Assembly: GCA_036389455.1 (NCBI GenBank)
Contig: DASVPW010000003.1
Span: 14,591-78,590 of the forward strand
Direction of reading: 5' to 3'
Length of the DNA: 64,000 nt
Source: JAJKJG01 sp036389455
Lineage (GTDB): Bacteria > Pseudomonadota > Alphaproteobacteria > Rhizobiales > Beijerinckiaceae
Position 1 is the first letter of the stretch, and the number at the start of each line of letters is the position of its first letter. This document shows positions 1 to 7,966 of the stretch, piece after piece. Under the pieces are notes generated by a model that saw nothing but the letters and a program-made list of their open reading frames with translations, was not told the origin of the DNA and made no database searches. A program made the translations under genes and the position numbers.

Positions 1-360
1 CGCGGCGCGATCGTCAACGTCGGCTCGATGTCCGGCTTCATCGTCAACCGGCCGCAGCCGCAGAGCTACTACAACGCCTCGAAGGCCGCCGTGCACCACC
101 TGACGAAGTCGCTCGCCGCCGAATGGGCCGGCCGGGGCGTACGCGTCAACGCCGTCGCCCCGACCTACATCGACACGCCGCTGAACAGGTTCGTCGAGGA
201 GGACCCCGCCATGTACGCCGCCTGGATCGGCGGCACGCCGATGGGCCGCATGGGGCAGCCGCACGAGGTCGCCTCCGTCGTCCTCTTCCTCGCCTCCGAC
301 GCCGCGAGCCTCGTCACAGGCACCGTCGTCGTGGCGGACGGCGGCTACACCTGCTGGTGA
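1..360 (+). CDS. Short-chain dehydrogenase/reductase, C-terminal part
   Basis: This is the C-terminal 119 residues of a classical NAD(P)-dependent short-chain dehydrogenase; the frame is open from the first base, so the gene begins before the window. The fragment shows S9/S11 followed 13 residues later by Y24-N-A-S-K28, the YxxxK catalytic pair, and the family's usual C-terminal 'VVADGGY' stretch. The N-terminal TGxxxGxG cofactor motif is outside the window. The substrate cannot be told. Only five bases separate it from an alpha/beta hydrolase, and a second hydrolase follows, which suggests a small oxidoreductase-hydrolase operon. Confidence 0.88.
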   Translation, partial: RGAIVNVGSMSGFIVNRPQPQSYYNASKAAVHHLTKSLAAEWAGRGVRVNAVAPTYIDTPLNRFVEEDPAMYAAWIGGTPMGRMGQPHEVASVVLFLASDAASLVTGTVVVADGGYTCW

Positions 361-365
361 GACCC

Positions 366-1127
366 ATGCGCTTCTTCACCTCCGCCGGCGTGCGCATCGC
401 CTTCGTCGACTTCGCTCCGGCGGGCGGGGGCGACCCCATCCTCCTCGTCCACGGCTTCGCCTCGAACCACGCCGTCAACTGGGTCAACACGCTCTGGACG
501 AAGACGCTCGGGGCCGCGGGCTTTCGGGTCATCGCCCTCGACAACCGGGGGCATGGGCAGAGCCAGAAGCTGTACGAGCCGGCGCTCTACCACACCTCGC
601 TCATGGCCGAGGACGCGCGGGCGCTCCTCGACCATCTCGGCATCGAGCGGGCGGACGTGATGGGATATTCCATGGGGGCGCGCATCGCGGTGCATCTCGC
701 GCTCGCGCATCCGGACCGCGTGCGCTCGCTCCTCATGGGCGGCCTCGGCATCCACCTCGTCGAGGGCGTCGGTCTGCCCCTCGGCATCGCCGACGCCATG
801 GAGGCGCCCTCGGCGGATGCGCTCGCCGACCCGATGCAGCGCATGTTCCGCCTCTTCGCCGAGCAGACGAAGAGCGATCTTCGGGCGCTCGCGGCCTGCA
901 TCCGCGGCTCGCGCCAGGTCCTGTCGCGGGCCGAGGTCGCCTCGATCACCACGCCGACGCTGATCGCCGTCGGCACGAAAGACGACGTCGCGGGCTCTGC
1001 CCAGGATCTCGCCGACCTCATGCCGGACGCCCGCGCTCTCGACATCCCGGGCCGCGATCACAACCTCGCGGTCGGCGACAAGGTCCATAAGCAGGCTGTG
1101 CTGGCGTTCCTCGCCGGGCGGCCTTAA
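366..1127 (+). CDS. Alpha/beta hydrolase
   Basis: A 253-residue alpha/beta-hydrolase-fold enzyme, probably cytoplasmic. The HGF oxyanion motif is at residues 29-31, the nucleophile elbow G100-Y-S102-M-G104 carries the catalytic serine, an Asp lies near 205 in 'GTKDD' and a His near 233 in 'GRDHNL', so the triad is complete. The strand-loop 'DNRGHGQS' near 59-66 is typical of esterases and lactonases of this fold. The start at 366, just after the SDR stop, fits the family length; a longer open frame upstream runs through the SDR gene and is not used. Substrate unknown. Confidence 0.85.
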   Translation: MRFFTSAGVRIAFVDFAPAGGGDPILLVHGFASNHAVNWVNTLWTKTLGAAGFRVIALDNRGHGQSQKLYEPALYHTSLMAEDARALLDHLGIERADVMGYSMGARIAVHLALAHPDRVRSLLMGGLGIHLVEGVGLPLGIADAMEAPSADALADPMQRMFRLFAEQTKSDLRALAACIRGSRQVLSRAEVASITTPTLIAVGTKDDVAGSAQDLADLMPDARALDIPGRDHNLAVGDKVHKQAVLAFLAGRP

Positions 1128-1137
1128 ACGGCCCGCC

Positions 1138-2034
1138 ATGAGCAGGGTCTTCGAAGGCGCCGCCGGCAACCGGCTCGCCGCGAACGAGATCGGGCACGGG
1201 GCGAGGAGCGCGCTCCTGCTCCATGGCGGCGGCCAGACCCGGCACGCCTGGGCCAAGACCGCCCATCGCCTCGCCGACCGCGGCTGGCGCGTCGTCGCCG
1301 TCGACCAGCGCGGCCATGGCGACAGCGCATGGATCGCGGACGGGTCTTACGCCTTCCCGGACTACGCCGCCGACGCCGCCGCCGTCGCGCAGCGGATCGC
1401 GGCCGAGCATGGGGAGAAGCCGGTCGCCGTCGGCGCGTCGCTCGGCGGCATCGCCTCGCTGCTTGCGCTCGGGAAAGCCGCGGAGGAAGGGGCGGAGCCG
1501 CCGTTTTCCGGGCTCATCCTCGTCGACGTCGTGCCGCGCATGGACCCGCGCGGGGTCGAGCACGTGCAGGGCTTCATGCGGGCAAGGGTGCGCGAGGGCT
1601 TCGCCTCGGTTGAGGAGGCGGCGGAGGCGGTCGCGGCGTACCTGCCGCACCGCCCGCGTCCGCGCTCCCTCGACGGCCTCAAGAAGAACCTCCGGCTCCA
1701 CCCGGACGGGCGCTGGCGCTGGCACTGGGACCCGCGCTTCCTCGACGGCCCGCGCCCGGTCGGCGCCAAGCGCGAGCAGGTGCGCGAGGCCCTCGAGCGC
1801 GCGGCGGGCGCGCTCCGGGTGCCGACGCTCCTCGTCCGCGGCGGCTCGAGCGAGCTCGTCAGCGAGGCGGCGGCGCAGGCCTTCCTCGCGGCGGCGCCCG
1901 GCGCCGAGTACGCCGACGTCGCCGAGGCCCGCCACATGGTCGCGGGCGACCGCAACGACGCCTTCGCCGACGCGATCCTCGCCTTCCTGGAGCGCCGCTT
2001 CCCGGCCGAAGCCGGGGCGCAGGCCGCGGAGTAG
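1138..2034 (+). CDS. Alpha/beta hydrolase
   Basis: A second alpha/beta-hydrolase-fold protein, 298 residues, ten bases downstream of the first and probably in the same transcript. It has the oxyanion HGGG at residues 29-32, 'DQRGHGDS' at 56-63 and the nucleophile elbow G99-A-S101-L-G103. The C-terminal 'EARHMVAGD' supplies the catalytic His. It is only distantly similar to its neighbour, so this is not a recent duplication. Members of this branch act on esters, epoxides or C-C bonds, and the sequence does not say which. A palindrome directly after the stop may end the transcript. Confidence 0.83.
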   Translation: MSRVFEGAAGNRLAANEIGHGARSALLLHGGGQTRHAWAKTAHRLADRGWRVVAVDQRGHGDSAWIADGSYAFPDYAADAAAVAQRIAAEHGEKPVAVGASLGGIASLLALGKAAEEGAEPPFSGLILVDVVPRMDPRGVEHVQGFMRARVREGFASVEEAAEAVAAYLPHRPRPRSLDGLKKNLRLHPDGRWRWHWDPRFLDGPRPVGAKREQVREALERAAGALRVPTLLVRGGSSELVSEAAAQAFLAAAPGAEYADVAEARHMVAGDRNDAFADAILAFLERRFPAEAGAQAAE

Positions 2035-2035
2035 C

Positions 2036-2062
2036 GCATTCCTCCCCGCAGGGGAGGGATGC
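2036..2062 (+). terminator. Palindrome after the hydrolase operon
   Basis: CCTCCCC and GGGGAGG face each other across a three-base loop, and GCAT/ATGC extends the stem. It begins two bases after the hydrolase stop. There is no T-run after it, so a rho-independent terminator is uncertain; it may be one of the dispersed GC palindromes seen throughout the window. Confidence 0.45.
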
Positions 2063-2153
2063 GCTTCGACAGCCGGCCAGCCATGACCTGGACGGATCGC
2101 AAGCGGGCCTCCGATATGCTAATCTTGGGTTGAGCGGTCTTGAGGAGGCAAGC

Positions 2154-2993
2154 ATGTCGCAAGGTCTGGCGCGGGCCGGGGCCCACCAGGAAGCGGAGGT
2201 CGCTGTCGTCGATCCGGTGTGGGCGAAGCTGCGCCGGGAAGCCGAGGCCGCGATCGCGGCGGAGCCGTCGCTGACGAGCCTCATCCTGACCATGATCCTC
2301 AACCACACGACCCTCGAATCGGCGGTCGCCCATCGGGTCGCGGCCCGCCTCGGGCACCCAACGCTGTGCGCCGACCTCATCGGCCAGACCTTCGGCGAGG
2401 CGATCGCGGCCGAGCCCTCGATCGGGGAGGCGTTCCGCTCGGACCTCCTCGCCGTCGCCGACCGCGACCCCGCCTGCACCCGTCTCATCGAGCCGATGCT
2501 CTACTTCAAGGGCTTCCACGCCATCCAGACCCACCGCCTCGCCCATTGGCTGTGGGAGACCGGGCGGCACGACTACGCGCTCTATCTCCAGAGCCGCTCC
2601 TCCGAAGTGTTCCAGACCGACATCAACCCGGCCGCCCGGATCGGGCGCGGCATCTTCCTCGACCACGCCACCGGCCTCGTCGTCGGGGCGACGGCGGTGA
2701 TCGAGGACAACGTCTCGATCTTGCAGGACGTGACCCTCGGCGGCACCGGCAAGGAGCGCGGCGACCGCCACCCGAAGATCCGCAAAGGCGTGCTCATCGG
2801 CGCCGGCGCCAAGATCCTCGGCAACATCGAGGTCGGCCAGTGCGCCCGCGTGGCGGCGGGTTCCGTGGTGCTCCAGCCGGTGCTGCGCAACACCACGGTC
2901 GCGGGCGTGCCCGCGAAGGTCGTCGGCACCGCCGGGTGCGACGAGCCCGCCCGCTCCATGGACCAGATTCTCTCCGGGCTCGCGACGGACTGA
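2154..2993 (+). CDS. cysE: Serine O-acetyltransferase
   Basis: Transfers an acetyl group from acetyl-CoA to L-serine, the committed step of cysteine synthesis. The 279-residue protein has the helical N-terminal SATase domain (about 20-150) and then a left-handed beta-helix of hexapeptide repeats (about 160-255). The catalytic pair is D156 in 'TDINPA' and H171 in 'DHATG', matching the enterobacterial enzyme. I chose the ATG at 2154 because AGGAGG lies five bases upstream (2143-2148); an in-frame TTG at 2130 would add eight residues. A DUF3126 gene follows at 3066, a pairing I recall as common in Hyphomicrobiales. Confidence 0.95.
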   Translation: MSQGLARAGAHQEAEVAVVDPVWAKLRREAEAAIAAEPSLTSLILTMILNHTTLESAVAHRVAARLGHPTLCADLIGQTFGEAIAAEPSIGEAFRSDLLAVADRDPACTRLIEPMLYFKGFHAIQTHRLAHWLWETGRHDYALYLQSRSSEVFQTDINPAARIGRGIFLDHATGLVVGATAVIEDNVSILQDVTLGGTGKERGDRHPKIRKGVLIGAGAKILGNIEVGQCARVAAGSVVLQPVLRNTTVAGVPAKVVGTAGCDEPARSMDQILSGLATD

Positions 2994-3065
2994 CCGGCGG
3001 CGCTTGCTCGGGCCGTGCGTCCGTGGCAAGCGCTTGCGATCCCGCGATCCCGAGAGGCCCCGCAA

Positions 3066-3278
3066 GTGGACAGATCCGAGCTGGCGAAGGTCGAGCGCTA
3101 CCTGCGCCGGACCTTCTCGAACCATTCGATCCGCGTCGTCGGACGCCCGAAGAAGGACGACATGGCCGAGGTCTACATCGGCGAGGAGTTCGTCGGCACG
3201 CTGTCCCTCGACGACGAGGACGGCGACCGCTCCTTCGTCTTCACCATGTCGATCCTCGACACCGACCTCACGGAGTGA
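3066..3278 (+). CDS. DUF3126 family protein
   Basis: A 70-residue acidic protein with the sequence pattern I recall for DUF3126, a small alphaproteobacterial family of unknown function often found beside cysE. The core reads '...RYLRRTFSNHSIRVV...' then 'AEVYIGEEFVGTL' and an acidic 'DDEDGDRSF' turn. GTG at 3066 gives the family length; an upstream in-frame ATG at 3015 would add 17 residues with no family resemblance. It starts 72 bases after cysE on the same strand and is probably cotranscribed. Confidence 0.83.
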   Translation: MDRSELAKVERYLRRTFSNHSIRVVGRPKKDDMAEVYIGEEFVGTLSLDDEDGDRSFVFTMSILDTDLTE

Positions 3279-3372
3279 GGCGAGCCCACCGCGTTAACCC
3301 TGATCGCGGGAGCCTCTTAACCTCCCGTTAAGCGTCAGGCATGGTGCCCCGGCCCTTCCCGGAAGCCGCCCC

Positions 3373-3702
3373 ATGTCCATCGACCCCGCCGCGATCGAGA
3401 GCCTGAAGGCGCTGGCGCTCGGCTTCGCCTTCGCCGGCCTCGTGGCGAGCGCCTTCGAGCTCTTCGCCAACCGCCGGGCGAGCTTTGCGCTCCTCCGGGC
3501 GGGCGGCCTCGGGGCGGCGGCCTGCGTTCCCGTCCTCGTGTTCTGTGCCCCCTTCATCATCGTCCGCAACACCGTCCTCGGCCGCCGCTTCGAGCACCGC
3601 CCGTTCCCCTCCGTGATGCTCGCCACGATCCTGGCCTGCGTCTGGAGCCTGATGTCGGGGCGCCTCGTCCTCGACGCGGCGCAGGTCCTCGCCGGCGCTT
3701 GA
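3373..3702 (+). CDS. Small integral membrane protein of unknown function
   Basis: A 109-residue hydrophobic protein with three predicted membrane spans, at about residues 12-32, 42-66 and 80-100. A short basic loop ('RNTVLGRRFEHR') lies between spans two and three. It resembles small three-span proteins conserved in Hyphomicrobiales (possibly the group called DUF6949), but I cannot confirm this. The ATG at 3373 lies 12 bases after GGAAG. It stands on the same strand between DUF3126 and the gamma-carbonic anhydrase with gaps of 94 and 55 bases. No function can be assigned. Confidence 0.7.
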   Translation: MSIDPAAIESLKALALGFAFAGLVASAFELFANRRASFALLRAGGLGAAACVPVLVFCAPFIIVRNTVLGRRFEHRPFPSVMLATILACVWSLMSGRLVLDAAQVLAGA

Positions 3703-3757
3703 CGCAATCCCAAGCCTCGCGCACTCCTCGCGGGACGCACCCTGCGAGAGAGCCCGC

Positions 3758-4288
3758 ATGCCCCTCTACGCCCTCGACGACGCCGCCCCGGAGCTTCCGG
3801 CCGGCGGGCGCTTCTGGATCGCGCCCGACGCCCACGTGATCGGACGGGTGCGCCTCGGCGCCGACGCGAGCGTGTGGTTCGGCTCGGTGCTGCGCGGCGA
3901 CAACGAGCTGATCGACTTGGGCGACCGGGTGAACATCCAGGAGGGGTCGATGCTCCACACCGACCCCGGCTACCCGATGACCATCGGGGCGGACTGCACC
4001 ATCGGCCACCACGCCATCCTGCACGGCTGCACCGTCGGCGAGGGTTCCTTGATCGGCATGGGCGCGACGGTGCTCAACGGGGCCAGGATCGGCGCGGGCA
4101 GCCTCGTCGGGGCGAACGCCCTCGTGACCGAGGGCAAGGTTTTTCCGGACAACTCCCTGATCGTCGGCTCGCCCGCGAGGGCGGTCCGCACCCTCGACGC
4201 CGCCGACGCCGAGCGCCTGCGCCAGACGGCGCTGCACTATGTCAGGAACTGGCAGCGGTTCGCGAAGGGGCTGCGCCGGGTCGATTGA
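3758..4288 (+). CDS. Gamma-carbonic anhydrase family protein
   Basis: A 176-residue left-handed beta-helix protein of the gamma-carbonic anhydrase / YrdA / PaaY group. Hexapeptide repeats run from about residue 25 to 140. The three metal-ligand histidines are present: H67 in 'MLHTDPGYP', and H84 and H89 in 'IGHHAILHG', with the five-residue spacing of the archaeal enzyme. Family members form trimers with zinc or iron at the interfaces; many bacterial ones have little measured anhydrase activity, so hydration of CO2 is only a possibility. GAGAG lies a few bases upstream of the ATG. Confidence 0.9.
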   Translation: MPLYALDDAAPELPAGGRFWIAPDAHVIGRVRLGADASVWFGSVLRGDNELIDLGDRVNIQEGSMLHTDPGYPMTIGADCTIGHHAILHGCTVGEGSLIGMGATVLNGARIGAGSLVGANALVTEGKVFPDNSLIVGSPARAVRTLDAADAERLRQTALHYVRNWQRFAKGLRRVD

Positions 4289-4294
4289 ACCCCG

Positions 4295-4320
4295 CTCCTT
4301 CCCGGGCTCCGGGGAGGGAG
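4295..4320. terminator. Palindrome between convergent genes
   Basis: CTCCTTCCC faces GGGGAGGGAG across a short GC loop, between the gamma-carbonic anhydrase stop and the stop of the minus-strand protease gene at 4328. Its position suggests a bidirectional transcription end, but neither side has a clear T-run. Confidence 0.4.
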
Positions 4321-4327
4321 AGCCGGG

Positions 4328-5011
4328 TCAGCGGTTGGCGGTGGCGGTCGGCGAGGTGACGCCGCCGAGCGACACCCAGGCGGTCGACTCCTGGCCTTCG
4401 CGCTTGACGTAGACGTAGCCGGTCTCGCCCCAGGGCAGGACGGCGTTGGTCTTGTTGTCGAGGATGTAGTCGCCCTTGTCCGAGCGGATCATCAGGACGG
4501 CGTGGCCCTCGTTGAGCTCGTCGATGACCACGGTCATGCGCATGGCCCGGCGCGGAATGCCGCGCTCCGCCAAGAGCTTGCGCTTGAGGAGCTGGTAGTC
4601 CTCGCAGTCGCCGTAGCCGTCGTCGGGGAAGTCCCAGCGGTCGACGACGCCCCAGTGGGCCTTGTCGGTCATCGGCTTGATGCGCCCGTTGACGCGCCGG
4701 TTGACCGCCATGATGGTCTTCCAGATCTCGGGCGTCATCGTGATCTTGGCCGGCTCGGATGTGTCGACCGCGCATTCCGACGGGTAGCGCCTGCAGAAGT
4801 CGTTCCACGCTGCGACCGGACGGGCGCTGCCGTTGTTCTCGATCGCCTGCGCGTTGGGGAGGGAGGCGACCGTCTGCGCCTGCGTCGCCCCGCCGAGGAT
4901 CAGGGTCAGGCCGACGAGTCCGGCTTTGGCGACGCTGGAGACCGTGCCAAGCACGCCGGCGGCCGGAATTTGGACGCAGGAATCTGGACCCCCACCGAGC
5001 GCGTGCCGCAT
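4328..5011 (-). CDS. LapG-like transglutaminase cysteine protease, copy 1
   Basis: A bacterial transglutaminase-like cysteine protease (BTLCP family) of 227 residues, probably periplasmic. The triad is complete: C136 in 'YGDCEDYQL', H170 in 'EGHAVLM' and D185 in 'YILDN', with spacing like that of LapG, the protease that releases LapA-type adhesins when c-di-GMP falls. A hydrophobic stretch at 28-43 ending in 'ATQAQ' looks like a signal sequence, but it sits far from the start, so the true start may be internal (a GTG lies near residue 20). It is about two-thirds identical to the next gene upstream. No lapD or large adhesin gene is nearby. Confidence 0.87.
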   Translation of the reverse strand: MRHALGGGPDSCVQIPAAGVLGTVSSVAKAGLVGLTLILGGATQAQTVASLPNAQAIENNGSARPVAAWNDFCRRYPSECAVDTSEPAKITMTPEIWKTIMAVNRRVNGRIKPMTDKAHWGVVDRWDFPDDGYGDCEDYQLLKRKLLAERGIPRRAMRMTVVIDELNEGHAVLMIRSDKGDYILDNKTNAVLPWGETGYVYVKREGQESTAWVSLGGVTSPTATANR

Positions 5012-5319
5012 GCCCCACCAGCCGTTTTGGTTTTAATGTTATTTTTACCAAGGTGACACGGCGGCTGGCCCGGTCAACCGAAAAATCAAAACCCAAATTA
5101 ACTCGCCCACTTAACTTTCGTTCCGAAGCGGGACGAATTTTATCCCGGACGACACGGCCAAGCTCAAAATCCAAGGTACGACAATGATTTGCCGGAGACC
5201 GACCTCGGCTGTTGCGGAAAAGGTACGGGGCCGGCCTTTTCGGCCGGCCCCGCTTCACGAACCCGGTCGGGGACGGGGAGGGGTGGGGACGGGACCGGGT
5301 TCGCAATTCAAAAGAGGCC
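5012..5319. other. AT-richer gap between the two protease genes
   Basis: This 308-base stretch is clearly lower in GC than its surroundings, especially 5025-5190, with runs such as TTTTGGTTTTAATG and AAAAATCAAAACCC. It should hold the promoter of the downstream (copy 1) protease and the end of the copy 2 transcript, including the hairpin at 5227-5251. I see no open reading frame worth calling and no clear -35/-10 pair. Confidence 0.6.
5227..5251 (-). terminator. Strong hairpin after the copy 2 protease gene
   Basis: Perfect ten-base arms GGGGCCGGCC and GGCCGGCCCC surround a five-base loop. It lies 69 bases after the stop of the copy 2 gene on the minus strand; the minus-strand continuation contains CCTTTTCC rather than an immediate T-run. 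Confidence 0.6.
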
Positions 5320-5952
5320 TCATCGATTCGCGGTCACGGTCGGCGAGGTCGCGCCGCCGAGCGAGACCCAGGCGGGACCGTTCTGGCCTTCCCGCTTGAC
5401 GTAGACATAGCCGGTCTGGTGCCAGGGCAGGACGGCGCTCGTCTTGTTGTCGAGGATGAAGTCGCCGTGGTCCGTGCGCACCATCAGGACCGCATGCCCC
5501 TCGCCCTTCTCGTCGATGACGACGGTCATGCGCATCGCCCGACGCGGCAGGCCGGCCTCCGCGAGCTGCTTGCGCTTGAGGAGCTGGAAGTCCTCGCAGT
5601 CGCCGTAGCCGTCGGTCGGAAGGTCCCAGCGGTCCGGGACGCCCCAGTGCTCCTGGTCGGTGATCGCGTGGATCGTGGCGTTGACCCTGCGGTTGACCGA
5701 CACGATCGTCTGCCACACCCGCGGCGTGAGCGAGATCACCGGCGCCTCGGCGGTGTCGACCGCGCACTCGTGCGGATGCCGCTGACAGAACTCGACCCAG
5801 GCGAAGACCGGCCGGGCGTCGCCCGTGACCGCCGCCGGCACCGAATTCCCCGGCAGAGACGCGAGCGTCTGCGCCCCGGCGCCGGTGCTGCCGGCGGCGA
5901 GCGCCGCGGCGGCGATGCAGATCGAAAGAACCGCTCCCCATTTCTTTTTCAT
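5320..5952 (-). CDS. LapG-like transglutaminase cysteine protease, copy 2
   Basis: A second BTLCP-family protease, 210 residues, paralogous to the gene downstream. The triad is C119 in 'YGDCEDFQL', H153 in 'EGHAVLM' and D168 in 'FILDN'. It has a clear Sec signal peptide: KKK at 2-4, a hydrophobic core to about residue 25, and a likely cut after 'GAGAQ'. The two mature proteins share long identical blocks such as 'PRRAMRMTVVIDE' and 'TGYVYVKREGQ', so this is a tandem duplication that has since diverged. As with copy 1, the substrate is unknown; LapG homologues cut large surface adhesins after di-alanine sites. Confidence 0.9.
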   Translation of the reverse strand: MKKKWGAVLSICIAAAALAAGSTGAGAQTLASLPGNSVPAAVTGDARPVFAWVEFCQRHPHECAVDTAEAPVISLTPRVWQTIVSVNRRVNATIHAITDQEHWGVPDRWDLPTDGYGDCEDFQLLKRKQLAEAGLPRRAMRMTVVIDEKGEGHAVLMVRTDHGDFILDNKTSAVLPWHQTGYVYVKREGQNGPAWVSLGGATSPTVTANR

Positions 5953-6261
5953 GACTGCCCCCTTCGTCCGTGAAGGGCAGCATGCCTCTGGGGCTTTCAG
6001 GCGCGCTCAATCGAAAGCGCGCAATTTTAGCGATCCAAGTGGTTGAAATGGTTGAAAGAAAGGTAGGGACAACCGGGCCTTTGCGGGGTTCGTCGATTTA
6101 TCGAAGACCGAGGGGAAGGGGCGTTAACCAATCGAGGTCGGAACCCTCTTCCGGGAGGGCCATCCGTGGAAGTCGCGGTGGCTCCGCCCCAAACCGACGA
6201 ACCCCTCACCCGGTCGCGCCTCTGGCGCGACTCGACCTCTCCCTCTCGGGAGAGATTGGCG
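5953..6261. other. Gap between copy 2 protease and PilZ gene, with palindromes
   Basis: The first part, upstream of the copy 2 protease, is AT-richer and should carry its promoter. At 6213-6231 GTCGCGCC and GGCGCGAC form a perfect eight-base stem with loop TCT, and at 6237-6254 CTCTCCC faces GGGAGAG. Both belong to the dispersed GC palindromes of this genome and lie just after the stop of the minus-strand PilZ gene, where they may end its transcript. No gene seen. Confidence 0.6.
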
Positions 6262-6879
6262 TCACAGCACGATGTTGTCGTCGAAGCGGTCGGGGGAGAG
6301 GGAGAGGAGGAACTCCACCGCCATGCCGCCCTGGAAGTGGCGCACGACCTTGCCGGGGGTGCGCCCGAGGGTGACGCCAGTGCCGATCGGGAGCTTGTCC
6401 TTGTCCTCGATCGCGACGGCGGCACCGGACATCGAGATGTCGACGAGGCGCACGACCATGATGCGGCCGCTGTCGAGCCTGAGCTCGGACACCGGGTTTC
6501 GCGGTACGATGCGTTCGTGGCGCCGGTCCTCGGGCAGCCCCAGGTCGTGGCGGTTGCCGAGCCAGGTGAGCTGCGAGGCGAGCTTGTCGCGCTTCCTCAC
6601 CGTCGCGGCGATCGAGACCGTGAACCCGTGCGGGGTGTGGCGGCTGATCTCGCCCTCGATGCGGCCGACGTGCTCGAGGTAGAGCACGACCCGCTCGCCG
6701 ACCGCGCCCTTCACGGGCGCGACGAGCGAGGCCCCGCCCGGCGACATGTCCGTCGTCTGGCAGGCGTATTCGCGCCGGTCCGCCAGCATGTAGCGGCCGA
6801 GCAGCGCCACCTTCATGCGGCGATGGCGGCGCCGGTCCGTGCTGGGAGTGCGCGTCTCTGCGGCGGCGGTCTGCATCAA
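6262..6879 (-). CDS. Protein with two PilZ domains
   Basis: A 205-residue cytoplasmic protein with two tandem PilZ domains, the fold that binds cyclic di-GMP. Domain 1 has arginines at 16-21 ('RRRHRR') and D44-M-S-P-G-G49; domain 2 has R119-R-H-E-R123 and D147-I-S-M-S-G152. Both therefore keep RxxxR and DxSxxG, so each could bind the dinucleotide. There is no output domain, so it probably acts by contact with a partner. It lies 75 bases downstream of a PAS_5 gene on the same strand and close to two LapG-like proteases, which fits a role in surface or motility control, though this is inference. Confidence 0.88.
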   Translation of the reverse strand: MMQTAAAETRTPSTDRRRHRRMKVALLGRYMLADRREYACQTTDMSPGGASLVAPVKGAVGERVVLYLEHVGRIEGEISRHTPHGFTVSIAATVRKRDKLASQLTWLGNRHDLGLPEDRRHERIVPRNPVSELRLDSGRIMVVRLVDISMSGAAVAIEDKDKLPIGTGVTLGRTPGKVVRHFQGGMAVEFLLSLSPDRFDDNIVL

Positions 6880-6954
6880 GGGAATCGGGTTCTGGCAAAT
6901 GGGCTGCTGCCGAACCTTAGGAGGGGCAGGGTTAATGCCGGCTTAGGACGGATC

Positions 6955-7560
6955 TCAGGTCCGCCCGCCGGCGTGGACCACGAAGCGGCGGCGGCGCGCG
7001 GCCGCGGAGCCGTCGTGGTCGCCGCGCACGAGCCGGGACGCCCGTCCGGACGGCCACAGCACCCGAAGCGAGGAGGTCGTCAGGGAGGCGACCGGATGAA
7101 GCCCGAGCCAGGGCGGGATCACGGCCGGCGAGAGGGCCCCGAGGATGCGGGTTTGCGGCTTGCCGCGGTGGCGGAGCGGCAGGAGGATCATCTCGAAACC
7201 GAGGGCCGCGCCTTCCGCCGTTTCCGCCGTGAGGCCGGCGACGCAGCCCGCGGCTTCCTCGACCACGATGTCGATCGACCGGCGCACGTCCTCGGCCGCT
7301 TCCTCGCGCCAGAGCCCCTCGAACGCCTCGCCCCGAAGCTCGCGCCCGAAGAAGGCGCAGATCCGGGTTCCGGCGAGGCGGATCATGGCGGTGCGCTCCG
7401 GCGCGACCTCGAGGAGGAAGGTGTCGGCGAGCACGTTCCGGATCTCGCCGGGCTCGATCTCGCCCCGGTCGGGCGCGCTGCGCTCGCCCCTCAGGGCGTC
7501 CCAGTAGGCGAAGATCATGCGCGTCGTGGCGTGCTTCATGCCGTCCCGCAGCGCGGGCAT
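6955..7560 (-). CDS. PAS_5 domain protein
   Basis: An alphaproteobacterial PAS-like protein (PAS_5, formerly DUF1465/DUF1254-type naming is uncertain) of about 201 residues. The core runs from 'YWDALRGERSAPDR' near the N-terminus through 'RLAGTRICAFFGRELRG' and ends in a basic, low-complexity tail. Proteins of this family often sit beside PilZ genes, as here. They have no known catalytic output and are thought to be sensory or adaptor proteins. The start is uncertain: ATGs at 7560 and 7539 are both plausible, and the frame stays open to 7614. Confidence 0.75.
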   Translation of the reverse strand: MPALRDGMKHATTRMIFAYWDALRGERSAPDRGEIEPGEIRNVLADTFLLEVAPERTAMIRLAGTRICAFFGRELRGEAFEGLWREEAAEDVRRSIDIVVEEAAGCVAGLTAETAEGAALGFEMILLPLRHRGKPQTRILGALSPAVIPPWLGLHPVASLTTSSLRVLWPSGRASRLVRGDHDGSAAARRRRFVVHAGGRT

Positions 7561-7966
7561 CGTCGCCCGCCGCCGTCCCGTTTTGACGCGGGCACCCGGG
7601 ACTGGTCCGGGCACGGCCGCGAAGAGCCTGTCGGTGAGGCGCGATGGTGCAGGCGGCGTGCCCGAAGGGGAGTGGGGCGGGTCGGAAACCTTTTGTTAAG
7701 GTTAAGGGGCCGTTGCCGTTGCGCCCCCGCCCACGCTTCTGCGAAGCTCCGCCCCGCCTGAGTTGCCGGCCCGGTCCTGACCCGCCGGGCCGCCACTGCC
7801 GACAGGGGGGTGAAGACAGAGCCGTCCCAGGTCCAGGGACGGCGACGAGCGCCGGCCTTGCCGGCTTCACCGATCCTTGAGGGGAGGGCTCGCGCTCTCC
7901 CCTTATTTTCTTGCCGGCTTCGTGCCGGTCTTGCGCCGCGCGTCCGCATCCTCAAGTGAGGGCTGG
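7561..7966. other. Divergent gap between PAS_5 and rhomboid genes
   Basis: This 406-base gap separates genes that run away from each other and must carry promoters in both directions. It contains a T/A-rich spot at 7690-7705 (TTTTGTTAAGGTTAAGG) and a terminator-like hairpin at 7881-7910 on the plus strand. A 78-codon frame at 7644-7880 ends just before the hairpin, but it is rich in Pro and Arg and has no ribosome binding site, so I do not call it a gene. Confidence 0.55.
7881..7910 (+). terminator. Terminator-like hairpin with T-rich tail
   Basis: GGGGAG and CTCCCC form the outer stem of a hairpin that is followed at once by TTATTTTC on the plus strand. No plus-strand gene precedes it in this gap, so it either attenuates the rhomboid transcript or ends an unannotated small RNA. 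Confidence 0.5.

Noticed and set aside
345..1256. Minus-strand open frame of 303 codons opposite the alpha/beta hydrolases
   Set aside because: It is antisense to two hydrolases with complete catalytic motifs and shows no domain of its own.
6166..7761. Plus-strand open frame of 531 codons opposite the PilZ and PAS_5 genes
   Set aside because: It crosses two real minus-strand genes and their gap, and has a low-complexity Arg/Ala/His composition; a shadow of GC-rich codons.
7644..7880. Small plus-strand frame ending just before the hairpin at 7881
   Set aside because: Pro/Arg-rich, without a ribosome binding site; codon pattern fits non-coding GC-rich DNA. A small RNA remains possible.
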